Positions 7,459-16,625 of a DNA stretch of 48,865 nucleotides are shown here, in pieces. The notes below the pieces were generated by a model, which saw only the letters and a program-made list of their open reading frames with translations, did no database searches and was not told where the DNA came from. The position numbers were made by a program, and so were the translations under genes. The first letter of the stretch is position 1. Each line of letters starts with the position of its first letter. The stretch spans positions 1 through 48,865 of IMG/VR virus record IMGVR_UViG_3300025864_000500, one strand, 5' to 3'. This stretch comes from a virus.

Positions 7459-9678
7459 TTATTCATTCCAATACGCTTCTCCATGAAGTTCACCATTGAC
7501 GTTTGTAAGTATTGCTACATGCCCATCATTGATTGTGTCAACGGTGGCTTCCTCCAACTTAATCGAAAGGACTACCGAGTCACTGTTTGCAACTTTCGAG
7601 AGACCAACCATGTTTCCATTCAAATTTCGTGGGATTGAAAAATAATTTATCATCTCAAGACGAGCCCTTGCTGCCGAAAATGCGTTTCCATCTGTTGGCG
7701 GGGTAGCATCAAGCATCTTTATCAGATAGGGACCAGAGGAGCTTCCACCACCACCAACCGATACAGACTCTAATGCTGAAACGGATTCTTCAATCTTCCC
7801 AAGTCTGCTGTACTTTGAATTGTCAGCAACAACGAAGGTGCAATCGTATTTGTTTACTAGCTTTCTTTCAATGGAATAGACTCTGCTTGCAACACTTCCT
7901 CCATAAATGCGAACTTCATAAAGCATAACATTCTGACCAACCTTGAATGATGTATCATCATTGGCAAACTGTACAATATTTGGAACAATGGTATACGTGT
8001 TTCTTTTCCTTATTGACTCCAGGACATAATCTTCGGCAACGGTTTTCAATTCAAGTTCTGCTGTTGGAATGAATACACTGTTTACAGCTGAAATGTTATA
8101 ATTGAATAGGATGAAAGTATCACCTATTTCGGGCTTCAGAATGTCGTTAGGAATGTAAATACTGCTGAAGGTATTGATAACCTCAAACCATCCTCCGGAA
8201 CTATAAATGTCAGTGTGCGCTGCTTCGGACAGGCCACACATGATGTCGTATCCAGCATAAGCATTATCCCAAGACCAACTATAAGCATGGTTCCAATCAG
8301 AAACAGCACAGGCGGTAAGCATCGACTTCCACGAAGCAAAAGCTATCCTTGAAACATTATCAAAAGCACCGTCACTTGTGGTGTAATTGAACATCGTCGT
8401 GGATGGATTGGAGTCATTCCAAACAAGTCCAGCAACTCCTGCCCAATAGTCAAACATCTCATTAAAGAAGTCTGAAGCAGTGCCACCCCATGAAGGATTG
8501 TTATGGTACACCTTGCCATTTGCAACCAACAGGCTGGCTCTGGCGGTAAGCCATGCAGAAAAGGTTTGAGGCTTGTCCATTGAATGAATGTTCTCCCATT
8601 CGAGAATCTTAGCAATCCACTTCTCTAAAGCAATACTCTTGAAAAGAGAGAAAGCATTCGACGTACTAAGCGACTCACTTGCATTTACCTCAAAGGTCCG
8701 TCCTCCAAGGTTTCCGGATTGAAATGTAAGCTTAGGAGTTTGACCATCTAGCTTGTAGGTATCAGACCAAGGAAATTCAGTTTGCTTGACGAAATACCGA
8801 ATAAAAGAAATCGAATTTCTATCTATGTAGCCAACAGCCTGAACTCTAATGATGGTACAGGTCATTCTAGGGTAAACAGACTCGAACATCTTTACTGCAG
8901 GAATAATTTCATCAGGTAGCATGTCAGGCCTTGCATCGATAAAATAGGTGCCAAAGGGAAGCTTCAATCTGCGGTTGTATTCTGCGATAGCTATACCACC
9001 ATCCTCACTGCTGCGATAGTCTGAAGGAATATTTCTACTGGATCCAAAGGCATACAGACGATTGAAATTCTCATCTGCATTTGATTTGCCTATTTCTACT
9101 GAAGCAACGTTTGCGCCTGCGGTCAAAACGAGTGGAACTCCAAACTGACATTTAGTAAGGTTAAGCGTATGACCATCAAACCACCATTCAGAATCACATG
9201 CTTTTGCAAGGTCTGTCAAGGCATCTAAGGCTGAAGAACCATTGAAAGACAGCACAACTCCTTCTGACGGAAAGCATACGCCTAAAACCCATGTATTGAC
9301 TCCAAGCTTCGTGTTCAAAGCATAGAGAATCATATTCAGGAATATATTGGGAGTGGTTGTAAGTGACCATTCAGCTTCGTTGTTGAAAAGGAACATGACA
9401 TTTTTGAGAGTCATGTACTCAGCATCAAACTGAAGTTCGTATTTCCAATATGCACCTGGCTTCGGAAGCTGTTCTTCAGTAAGGACGAAAACTTCATTTT
9501 CAAAAACCAAGTATGCACCTAAACCAATTGGAAGAAATTCATCTGAATTGAATACAACTTTAATAAAATCTTCGGTCATAAGCTGAGAGCGTCTAACACC
9601 TTCATCTATAATTGGGAACTCGACAATAGGAATACCATCAGCACCGTAAATAACCGAACCACCACCAAGGTATTTCAT
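7459..9678 (-). CDS. Tail-tip / tail-associated hub protein (Tal-like)
   Basis: 739 residues, third gene in the order tape measure, distal tail, tip. The N-terminal 200 residues have the mixed beta pattern of siphophage baseplate-hub proteins. A Ser/Gly linker near residue 640 (VGGGGSSSG) separates the main body from a C-terminal segment of about 95 residues, likely an exposed domain. I see no clear endopeptidase motif. Assigned to the prophage-tail (Tal/gp44-like) group from position, size and fold pattern rather than from a diagnostic motif. Confidence 0.7.
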   Translation of the reverse strand: MKYLGGGSVIYGADGIPIVEFPIIDEGVRRSQLMTEDFIKVVFNSDEFLPIGLGAYLVFENEVFVLTEEQLPKPGAYWKYELQFDAEYMTLKNVMFLFNNEAEWSLTTTPNIFLNMILYALNTKLGVNTWVLGVCFPSEGVVLSFNGSSALDALTDLAKACDSEWWFDGHTLNLTKCQFGVPLVLTAGANVASVEIGKSNADENFNRLYAFGSSRNIPSDYRSSEDGGIAIAEYNRRLKLPFGTYFIDARPDMLPDEIIPAVKMFESVYPRMTCTIIRVQAVGYIDRNSISFIRYFVKQTEFPWSDTYKLDGQTPKLTFQSGNLGGRTFEVNASESLSTSNAFSLFKSIALEKWIAKILEWENIHSMDKPQTFSAWLTARASLLVANGKVYHNNPSWGGTASDFFNEMFDYWAGVAGLVWNDSNPSTTMFNYTTSDGAFDNVSRIAFASWKSMLTACAVSDWNHAYSWSWDNAYAGYDIMCGLSEAAHTDIYSSGGWFEVINTFSSIYIPNDILKPEIGDTFILFNYNISAVNSVFIPTAELELKTVAEDYVLESIRKRNTYTIVPNIVQFANDDTSFKVGQNVMLYEVRIYGGSVASRVYSIERKLVNKYDCTFVVADNSKYSRLGKIEESVSALESVSVGGGGSSSGPYLIKMLDATPPTDGNAFSAARARLEMINYFSIPRNLNGNMVGLSKVANSDSVVLSIKLEEATVDTINDGHVAILTNVNGELHGEAYWNE

Positions 9679-10115
9679 ATCGTTCCTCTGTTTGCAGGGT
9701 TTGGCTCATTAAACTTGATTGAAATCTTGCCTGCAACTAAGCCAAGGCCGACCATTTCAAGACAATCAGAATAAACAAGTTTGTAAACGACTCCAAGTTC
9801 TTTTGCCCCAAGTTCTAAAGGGTAGGTTTCACTACCTACTATTTTTCCAGCCTGAACAGTTGAAAGGAAGCTGGCGTATCTTGTAAGGAAGTCAGAACCT
9901 TTTTTGAAACAGAACGTCAATTGGACATCTCTTTCATCCATCTTTCTGCCTGTAAGGATGACATCTTTACCATTCTTCTGCGAAGACTTATTCTCAATGG
10001 CATCCTTGAAGGGTGCGCCCCTCAAAAGCCTTTCATAGCTGCCATCTTCAAATACAACACCCCATTGTGTCCAGGCATCTACTCCGTTTATGAATAATAT
10101 ATTTGTCATGGTCAA
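9675..10115 (-). CDS. Distal tail protein-like (Dit-like)
   Basis: 146 residues, compact mixed beta protein. It overlaps the start of the tip gene by 4 nt and the end of the tape measure gene by 4 nt, the invariant TMP-Dit-Tal order of siphophages. It is shorter than full-size Dit proteins (usually 200 or more residues), so it may be only the N-terminal ring-forming half. No enzymatic motif. Confidence 0.6.
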   Translation of the reverse strand: MTMTNILFINGVDAWTQWGVVFEDGSYERLLRGAPFKDAIENKSSQKNGKDVILTGRKMDERDVQLTFCFKKGSDFLTRYASFLSTVQAGKIVGSETYPLELGAKELGVVYKLVYSDCLEMVGLGLVAGKISIKFNEPNPANRGTI

Positions 10116-13100
10116 ATATTTTGAGTGTTCTTTTCAATCTTTGTAAGCTTGTCATTCATTTCAAACAACTGCTTGGTATTCTTGTTGATATCGGATAGCT
10201 GGAAGTAACTGTCGAGAGCAATATCCCTCATATCAGTTAGCTTGATGGCTGAAATATTTTGATTAGCATCAATGCGAGAAGACGTTTCAATAAGCATTCC
10301 AAGGCTTCCTTCGATATTTACCACAGACATTTGTATTGCTGTTGTACGTCCGTTCAGTTCATCGATTGAATCTTGGGATGCAGTAGCAAAGCCACTGCTG
10401 CTTCCAGAGACACTTGATGCCTTATTGCCGAAAAGGTCGTATCCGGAAAGAGAAGTGCTTGCTTGGTCCATCAATTGGTTGTATAAATCAAGGCCTTTCT
10501 GATAATCATTTTCAAACAAGGCAAGATTGTCGGCAATTGAGTTGTCTTTTTTGGATGGATCTGCAGCAACTCCGTCTGTCGGGAGTCCGAAACTGTCATT
10601 CATTCCTTTGGAAAGTTTGTCGAGATATGGCTGAATAGCTGTTGCGAATATCATCTGTGAAATGATGTCCTCAATCACTTTAGTCATGTATGCGTGGAAG
10701 TCATCGACTGCATTGAATAAATCGCCATTCCTGAAAGCATCAACCAAAGCATCGGACAACGTGGTTCCTACATCACCGGCAAGGTTCTTGAAGGTTTCCT
10801 CAACGGATGCTCTTGCTTCTTCTGACTTCTTCTTGATTTCATTCCAATTATCAACCATCTTTTTGGTTGTATCATCAAGCTTGTCGTAATCGGCAATAAT
10901 CTGAGGGTTCAGCTCATAAGTTGAAGTATCATAGATTTCTCCATATTTTTCTTTCAGTGAAGTGAAGGTAGCGACGGTCTTTGTGGTAACAGCACCAACG
11001 ACAGCACCAACAGCGCCACCAACGACTGCTCCGATCAATGTACCAACCCCAGGAATGATTGAGCCAATAGAAGCACCCGCTACTGCCCCTATGCCAACGT
11101 TCTTTCCACTCACTACTTGTTTTGTTCCGGTCTGTACTTGACCATTACCCAAAGCGGAAGAACTTAAAGCAAGTTCACCAATGGCTGCCTGATACTCCTT
11201 TGCAGAAGCAATAGCCTTGTCGTATGGATTTTCGGTTGAACTATAGATGTTCTTTTCCTTGTACGACTGCTCCTCTATACGAGCCAAAGCAAGCAAGTGT
11301 GAAGACTCAGCAATCTTTGCGTTCCAATCGGCCTGTGCTTGCTTGTTGGCTTCAATCTGATTTCCAATCATGCCAATGATGTTGGCAACACCATTCAATG
11401 CACTGATAGCTTTATCAGTGGAAGTTGCACCATACTTGAATACATTTGCAAGGTTATCGAAACCTGAAGCAACTCCGGTGATCATAGCACCAACGTCTCC
11501 AAGGGTTCCACCAAGCATTTCAAATGAGTTTCCAACGTTGCCAATTGCATAGACAACATCGGCAATATCCATGATGGCCCTGTTCGGGTTAATGTTTTCT
11601 GCCTTCTTTTGGTCTTTGCCGGTCAGGTCTTTTATTTTGTCCTGAAGGGCTTCAATCTGTTTGCGATAGATAGTTGCAGCTTCATCAGACAATACACCAC
11701 TACCAAGCAACTCCATGCTGTCATTCAGCAGGCTGTTGAGTTCTTTCAGCTTTAACCGGCCTATCTGCTCAACGAATGCAGAATATTCTTTGGACTTGTT
11801 GGCATAGTCATTATCTAACTGCTCAAGGCTGTGTGTGGTCATTGAATTGACCTCTGCGATGTTTCCATCATAGATCCCTCCGACATTTTTATCCTTGAAC
11901 GCCTGAATGGTTTTTTCACCATCGAGAATAATCTTGTTCCTTTTCTGCGTGAAGGTGGAATAGTCATTAAGCATCTGAACGAAGTGAGCATCTTGCTTGG
12001 TCTTGAAGATTGACTTTTCAGAATCAGTCATCATGGTAAAAATGCCGGCCTGCTCTGCGGTCAAACTAGCCTTGGTAGGGTTGGCACCCTTGCCACCTTT
12101 AGCAAGATATTCTTTATCGGATATCTCTTGCTTCTTAGTCAGGAGTTCTGATTGCTGTTTGGCAATTTCATCCATCTTTACCTTGTGGTCAAGCTTCATC
12201 TGCTCCAACTCCTTGAGGTCTCCTTCAGCCAAAGAGTCAATCTTAGCTTGCTGTGCCTTATTGGATAGGTCGAGAGCAACTTTGTCAACATCGGATTGCA
12301 TCTTGGCAATAGCCTTTTCTTCCTTGATTCTTTTCTGTGCTGCGGTTTCATTTTCAGTTGCCGGTGGAGTTACAACATCACCCTTGACAGCAAGCATTTC
12401 TTCCGTTGTTGCCTTCAACTCCTTTTCGTATAAATCAGAAACCTGATTCAGTTCTTTAATCTTTCCGTTTATTGAATGAAAAGCGACTGAGGTTAAGCCA
12501 TTTTCATAAGCAGCACGTTCGACAGTCAGTGTTCCGGACTGGTCAAAAGCCAAAGCGTTCTTGGTGGACAGATACTTGCCTGCATCTTTACCAAGACTTT
12601 CAATATATTGTGATCTAGCAAGGTCGGCTTCAGCAAGCTTAGTGCTTAAAACCTGTTGTCTTGCAGTGAGTTCAAGCTTCTTGACGTAAGTATCCAAGGC
12701 ATCACTGTTGTTGTTGATAAGCTTTCCTTCTTCAGTGAGCGAAGCATGATAATCAGGCACAATGGCTTGAATATCTTTAAGGGCAGCTGCTCTTACATCG
12801 TAGGACTTGCTTGAATCTTTCAGGATCTCCTTTAGTCTTTCAAGCTTTCCGATTTCAAAGCTTGTGGTTTTTTGGGATTCCTTGCTAACTTCATCGAGTC
12901 TTCCCTGGCTATCAACGGCCTTGTCAGTTGCATTGACATAAATCAACAACGCTGAAACAACAGCCATGATCAGTGTGGCTGCAAGAACGTATGGATTCTT
13001 CAGCATGGTCTTGTTCAGTAGATTCTGAGCAAATTCAACCATGACTAAAGCCTTGTACTGTAGCAATTCAGCAATAGTATATCCCTTGGAAGTGGCTGTT

Positions 13101-13957
13101 GCAACAATCAGGGCTGCTCTGTACGTTCCATAGGTAGCGACAAGTCCAACCAATACTTTGCCGATCATTTCATAATTAGCAATCAGGGTTGCAACACCTT
13201 CAACGCCTGCATAAAGGATTCCACTGTTAGCGGTGCCAATCGTATTGTACATGGCAGCAAGTTGGTCCTCCAAGTTGGAGATCTTGCCGGTCAGACTTGC
13301 AGATATTTTTGCATTCGCCCCCTGGACTCCTTCGAGTTCACCAAGAGACAGTATGTAACCACGAATGGCAGAATTGGTATTTTCAACGGTAGTCTGTTGT
13401 TCTTTGAAAGAGAAAGTCACCTTGCCGTTGTTGGAAGATGCTTTGATACCAAACTCCTTCAGACGTTCAAACTGACCGGTCTGAGCATCAAGGATTGCTT
13501 CAGTCAATTGGTCGAATGATTTACCTGTGGAGCTGGCTACATCACCAAGCTTTGTAAGTTCATCCCATGTGGGAGTGAAACCTTGGTTTGCCATCTTAAT
13601 AAAGGCGGCTGTAACTTCGTCAAGTTGAAAAGGGGTGGTGGCTGCGAACTTTGCAATCATGTCAAGGGCAGCTGCCCCTTCAACGTCACCAAGGGTATTT
13701 TTAAGGACAATGCCGAACTTCTCGAATTTAGCTGTGGTATCAAGTATCTGCTTGCCAAGTGCTGTGAGTGCGGTTATACCACCAATGGCAATAAGGCCCT
13801 TGCCTATGCTGTTAGAAAAACCTTCCATCTTTTTACCTTCGGTTTCAGCTGTGCCGCCAATCCCTTTGAGTATCTTCATGGAATGCTGTGCATCTTTGGT
13901 TAACTGGCTATTATCAATACCAGCTCCAAAGATTAATCTGCCTTTTTCGTCTTTCAT
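10112..13957 (-). CDS. Tail tape measure protein
   Basis: 1281 residues. Mostly helical and rich in Lys, Ala and Gln, with long coiled-coil stretches (about 350-780). It has a hydrophobic segment near 320-343 and a Gly/Ala-rich hydrophobic stretch near 952-990, features of tape measure proteins that line the tail tube and are later ejected into the host envelope. Its length predicts a tail of roughly 190 nm by the usual 1.5 angstrom per residue rule. Its ATG overlaps the stop of the frameshifted chaperone frame (ATGA at 13957-13954), so its translation is probably coupled to that of the fusion product. Confidence 0.93.
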   Translation of the reverse strand: MKDEKGRLIFGAGIDNSQLTKDAQHSMKILKGIGGTAETEGKKMEGFSNSIGKGLIAIGGITALTALGKQILDTTAKFEKFGIVLKNTLGDVEGAAALDMIAKFAATTPFQLDEVTAAFIKMANQGFTPTWDELTKLGDVASSTGKSFDQLTEAILDAQTGQFERLKEFGIKASSNNGKVTFSFKEQQTTVENTNSAIRGYILSLGELEGVQGANAKISASLTGKISNLEDQLAAMYNTIGTANSGILYAGVEGVATLIANYEMIGKVLVGLVATYGTYRAALIVATATSKGYTIAELLQYKALVMVEFAQNLLNKTMLKNPYVLAATLIMAVVSALLIYVNATDKAVDSQGRLDEVSKESQKTTSFEIGKLERLKEILKDSSKSYDVRAAALKDIQAIVPDYHASLTEEGKLINNNSDALDTYVKKLELTARQQVLSTKLAEADLARSQYIESLGKDAGKYLSTKNALAFDQSGTLTVERAAYENGLTSVAFHSINGKIKELNQVSDLYEKELKATTEEMLAVKGDVVTPPATENETAAQKRIKEEKAIAKMQSDVDKVALDLSNKAQQAKIDSLAEGDLKELEQMKLDHKVKMDEIAKQQSELLTKKQEISDKEYLAKGGKGANPTKASLTAEQAGIFTMMTDSEKSIFKTKQDAHFVQMLNDYSTFTQKRNKIILDGEKTIQAFKDKNVGGIYDGNIAEVNSMTTHSLEQLDNDYANKSKEYSAFVEQIGRLKLKELNSLLNDSMELLGSGVLSDEAATIYRKQIEALQDKIKDLTGKDQKKAENINPNRAIMDIADVVYAIGNVGNSFEMLGGTLGDVGAMITGVASGFDNLANVFKYGATSTDKAISALNGVANIIGMIGNQIEANKQAQADWNAKIAESSHLLALARIEEQSYKEKNIYSSTENPYDKAIASAKEYQAAIGELALSSSALGNGQVQTGTKQVVSGKNVGIGAVAGASIGSIIPGVGTLIGAVVGGAVGAVVGAVTTKTVATFTSLKEKYGEIYDTSTYELNPQIIADYDKLDDTTKKMVDNWNEIKKKSEEARASVEETFKNLAGDVGTTLSDALVDAFRNGDLFNAVDDFHAYMTKVIEDIISQMIFATAIQPYLDKLSKGMNDSFGLPTDGVAADPSKKDNSIADNLALFENDYQKGLDLYNQLMDQASTSLSGYDLFGNKASSVSGSSSGFATASQDSIDELNGRTTAIQMSVVNIEGSLGMLIETSSRIDANQNISAIKLTDMRDIALDSYFQLSDINKNTKQLFEMNDKLTKIEKNTQNI

Positions 13958-14651
13958 TTTTCGTCAAGATCAAACATTGATTTTCTGACATCATCCCGAT
14001 TAGCAGGATCATCACCACTGATGGAGTCCTCCTTTTCGGTTGAATCTGATAATAAAACTGTGCTGTAAAGAATCAGGTTTGCATAACTGACCTGATAAAG
14101 CACATAGTCAAATGATTGGTGAAAGGTTACTGCTGCGCTTGAAATTAACGCCCAGATGCTGTCGTTACCGCTTCCTTTGTTGGCTTTGTCACGTTTGCTG
14201 CGAGCAGGGAAGCGGTAAGCGCGAAAAAATCAGATATCTCCATCAGATTGAACAGCCTCACTGAAAGCTTGAACAGGTCGGAAGGAGTCATTCTTTCCAA
14301 TAACACCTTGGACAGAACGGCTACTTTATCGACTGTAACTTCGTGGTTGGTTTTCCATAATCCGAACAGATGTGATTTTTTCACAATCTTTGTTTCCTTC
14401 AAGCCTAAAGCCCCAAGCATCAGGGTTGCCACGATGTCGCCAACTGTGCGACAATGCCTTGCAACTCTGAGAACCTTGGTAAGCATGTCATCATTTCCCA
14501 GGTCAACTTGTGGAAGACTTGCGACAAGTTCTGAAACCAAAATCAAAGTCGCTGTTGAGGGCGGGGCGATTTCATATCTCACCCCGCATATTTCCTCAAC
14601 ATGCGGTCTTTGCAGTACAGCATCGGCTACCTTTGATTCAACCTTTGCCAT
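13954..14651 (-). CDS. Tail assembly chaperone, -1 frameshift fusion (gpGT-like)
   Basis: The upstream frame (14651 down to codon TTC at 14225-14223, 143 residues) continues after a -1 slip into a second open frame (14223-13957, 89 codons, stop TGA 13956-13954), giving a 232-residue fusion. The second frame has no usable ATG before residue 83 and is closed by a TGA at 14232-14230 immediately upstream of the slip site, so frameshifting is the natural way to express it. This is the lambda G/GT arrangement: major tail protein, chaperone, frameshifted extension, tape measure. The extension is polar with a non-polar core (SISSGDDP-like tail, DYVLYQVSYANLILY core). Confidence 0.85.
14145..14651 (-). 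CDS. Tail assembly chaperone, short unshifted form (gpG-like)
   Basis: 168 residues, the product of the ribosomes that do not slip. Sits between the major tail protein (start and stop share base 14651) and the tape measure gene. In lambda-like systems the short form coats the tape measure protein and the long form recruits the tail tube subunit; the ratio is set by frameshift efficiency. No sequence motif beyond helical character; function assigned from position and the frameshift signal. Confidence 0.85.
   Translation of the reverse strand: MAKVESKVADAVLQRPHVEEICGVRYEIAPPSTATLILVSELVASLPQVDLGNDDMLTKVLRVARHCRTVGDIVATLMLGALGLKETKIVKKSHLFGLWKTNHEVTVDKVAVLSKVLLERMTPSDLFKLSVRLFNLMEISDFFALTASLLAANVTKPTKEAVTTASGR
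14165..14229 (-). promoter_or_regulatory. Programmed -1 ribosomal frameshift signal
   Basis: Slippery heptamer T TTT TTC at 14229-14223, exactly in phase with the zero frame (GAT TTT TTC). After a 4-nt GCGC spacer comes TTACCGCTTCC (14218-14208), which is perfectly complementary over 11 bp to GGAAGCGGTAA (14175-14165) across a 32-nt loop that contains a small CTG/CAG hairpin. The spacer is slightly shorter than the usual 5-9 nt. No other canonical X XXY YYZ heptamer occurs in the overlap of the two frames. Confidence 0.88.
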
Positions 14652-15106
14652 TAAATAGCTGCCTTGGTATAGGATTCAATCATCGTACCGGAAACAGGCT
14701 TCAAGGAAGTGAAGGTGTACTTCAGGATCTTGCCTTTTGCAGAAGACCATGTTTCTTCAGCTTCAACATGACATTTGCGCATGACGAAACCTTCGAGAGT
14801 ATCATCTTCAGGAGTCAGGCGAACACTGTACTCGGATTCGATAACACCATCAACGTCAACAATCGGTGCGGTTACTCCGGACGGAATGAAGAAAGTAGCA
14901 TTCAGCTGCTTGTATGACTTTTGGGATTTTCTTGCTACCAATTCGTGGCCTTCTCCGAAAAGCTCCTTTGCAGTGCCTTTAACGGTGGTCAACTGTGCGG
15001 AATCTTCTTCTGCAGTAGGCATGGCTACAAAAACCAAAGGAACGACATCAAGTGCTCCGGTCAAGCCAAATTCGATTAAGGGTTTCCCCCATGTGATATT
15101 GCTCAT
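14651..15106 (-). CDS. Major tail tube protein
   Basis: 151 residues, beta-rich, directly upstream of the frameshifted chaperone as in lambda-like tails. The segment around residues 85-110 (VESEYSVRLTPEDDTLEGFVM) and the closing strand resemble tail tube subunits of siphophages. Its length is typical for Bacteroidota phages. It shares its last base with the first base of the chaperone gene. Confidence 0.75.
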   Translation of the reverse strand: MSNITWGKPLIEFGLTGALDVVPLVFVAMPTAEEDSAQLTTVKGTAKELFGEGHELVARKSQKSYKQLNATFFIPSGVTAPIVDVDGVIESEYSVRLTPEDDTLEGFVMRKCHVEAEETWSSAKGKILKYTFTSLKPVSGTMIESYTKAAI

Positions 15107-15108
15107 AA

Positions 15109-15546
15109 TCAGAATGTTTTAAAAGAAAATTTGATTCTAACATTTATGTAATACTGCTCAATTTCAGGTGACTGCTTCGACATAATCATAGCATCAAGCG
15201 AGAATTTGTAGTCAGTAGGTTTGAGCGAAGACAGCCAATCATTTGCTTTGATTTCAAGCTGCCTGCACCTTGAGTTGTTTTTAACTTTAACAGTTCCACC
15301 GTTGTTGATGTTCGGAACAAAAATGTTTACAATGACAATGCCATCTTGGAATTGACCATCAAGGCCACCAGCGAAAATGATAACAGCGTCTTCTGCATTT
15401 GAACCCACAGGCCTGAATCCATCTTTGTAGATAGCGCCACCTATCGTGTTTTTCAGACTGCTTGCCCCAATGAGGGCGTACAGATCATCTTCAATTGCAG
15501 AGCCGGTCTTCTTCATATCATTATGCTTTTTTGAAACCAACTTCAT
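15109..15546 (-). CDS. Tail terminator / completion-like protein
   Basis: 145 residues, alpha/beta, in the slot between the gp10-like connector and the tail tube gene where siphophages encode the tail terminator. Contains GGLDGQFQDGIVIVNIFVPN, a strand-rich core, and a following basic segment. Family not recognised from sequence alone. Overlaps the gp10-like gene by 26 nt. Confidence 0.6.
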   Translation of the reverse strand: MKLVSKKHNDMKKTGSAIEDDLYALIGASSLKNTIGGAIYKDGFRPVGSNAEDAVIIFAGGLDGQFQDGIVIVNIFVPNINNGGTVKVKNNSRCRQLEIKANDWLSSLKPTDYKFSLDAMIMSKQSPEIEQYYINVRIKFSFKTF

Positions 15547-15964
15547 TCAACATCTTGGGAACAATTCGTTCAGCGAGTAGTTCTGCTGTAGTTAGCACGT
15601 TTCTTCCCATGTCTTCAACATAGGCCGAGTAGTTCATTCCTGCAACAACCAAAAGGACTATGCCTTTAGAGTACTCAGACAGCTGACTTTCAATGAAAGT
15701 AGGACCATCCTTGATTCCTTCTTTGCCACTCTTGACAATTTGAAATCCACCCTTGTGCAAAACCCTTCCGTTCTTCATGACTACATAGCCAATAGAGCTT
15801 CTAAGGTTTCCTGTCTGATCAATATAATTTCCACTTGCCCTTGCTTCGTTCACACATGAAATACCAACATGAATCATTGCATTGATAATCTTCTTCTCAT
15901 TGCGTTCAAGCTGTTCTTCAATGAAAGAAGCAATCTCCCTTTCAGGTGTGACAAGCGTCATCAT
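15521..15964 (-). CDS. HK97 gp10-like neck / tail completion protein
   Basis: 147 residues. The family blocks are visible: an N-terminal helix, then DQTGNLRSSIGYVV, and near the C-terminus VAGMNYSAYVEDMGRNVLT, matching the 'TGnLr.Si... .a.YAayvE.G...' pattern of HK97 gp10-like proteins. Acts at the head-tail joint. Overlaps both neighbours, as do the other connector genes. Confidence 0.8.
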   Translation of the reverse strand: MMTLVTPEREIASFIEEQLERNEKKIINAMIHVGISCVNEARASGNYIDQTGNLRSSIGYVVMKNGRVLHKGGFQIVKSGKEGIKDGPTFIESQLSEYSKGIVLLVVAGMNYSAYVEDMGRNVLTTAELLAERIVPKMLNEVGFKKA

Positions 15965-16320
15965 ATTAGTATCTGGATTCTTTGGACAGCATCCAAGTAT
16001 TTGATGTTTTCTGGCAATACGGTTTTTTCACCAAGCAAGACGGATCTGCTGTCATAAAGCTTGAAGACTCTAAAGTCAATGTCCTGAACGGTATCTACTC
16101 CATCGATTACGAAAGTTGCCTGCTTGATGTTTCCAATCAGCACCCTGTATGACGAAGGAACAAATGTTCCACCTTCATACATTTTCAGAAATCCATAAGA
16201 GTTTTGAACAATCAGGCAAGGAATAGGATTGCTCCAAATTTCAGACACCGGTATGGGGTCTCCGAGTACATCGAAACCCCCTTGGGACATCTTTAATATT
16301 TCAAGCTTTCCTTTCATCAC
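15961..16320 (-). CDS. Head-tail connector / stopper-like protein
   Basis: 119 residues, small beta-rich protein in the second connector position between the adaptor and the gp10-like protein. Contains VLGDPIPVSEIWSNPIPC and, later, an FKLYDSRSVLLGEK strand pair, in keeping with stopper (gp16/gpFII-like) barrels. Assignment depends on gene order. Overlaps both neighbours by 4 nt. Confidence 0.55.
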   Translation of the reverse strand: MMKGKLEILKMSQGGFDVLGDPIPVSEIWSNPIPCLIVQNSYGFLKMYEGGTFVPSSYRVLIGNIKQATFVIDGVDTVQDIDFRVFKLYDSRSVLLGEKTVLPENIKYLDAVQRIQILI

Positions 16321-16622
16321 TCCAATCTCATCACAGTTGATTGCTTGATATAATTGGAGCTATCCAATCCGACCTCTTTGCATAGCCTTGTAATGTTCGA
16401 CTCAACTCCGTCTTTGTTGAAGGATAGGCTTACACCACCTTCACCGACATTGTTCATCATAATCATTTGGCTGAGAATTTCTATCACGATGAGATTCACC
16501 GTGCTTTCATCCGCAAGAGCATCAAGAGGACTGAGTCCGTGCTTGACACACTTACGGTTGATTAGAGATTCACCAACAGGGTAGGGCTGCAAGTCTTCTT
16601 GAATAGCTTCAATGTATGTCAT
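16317..16622 (-). CDS. Head-tail adaptor (gp6-like helical connector)
   Basis: 101 residues, all-helical, directly after the capsid gene. The start EAIQEDLQPYPVGESLINRKC followed by an Ala/Asp-rich loop and an amphipathic helix fits head-tail adaptors that dock on the portal ring. No motif that would settle the family. Begins 3 nt after the capsid protein stop. Confidence 0.6.
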   Translation of the reverse strand: MTYIEAIQEDLQPYPVGESLINRKCVKHGLSPLDALADESTVNLIVIEILSQMIMMNNVGEGGVSLSFNKDGVESNITRLCKEVGLDSSNYIKQSTVMRLE

Positions 16623-16625
16623 GGC

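Noticed and set aside
13583-13988. Plus-strand open frames opposite the tape measure gene
   Set aside because: Antisense shadows of a strongly supported long gene; no start context or recognisable protein.
14651-15106. Treating the chaperone second frame as an independent gene (13954-14144)
   Set aside because: No usable start codon; the slip site and stem explain it better as a frameshift extension.
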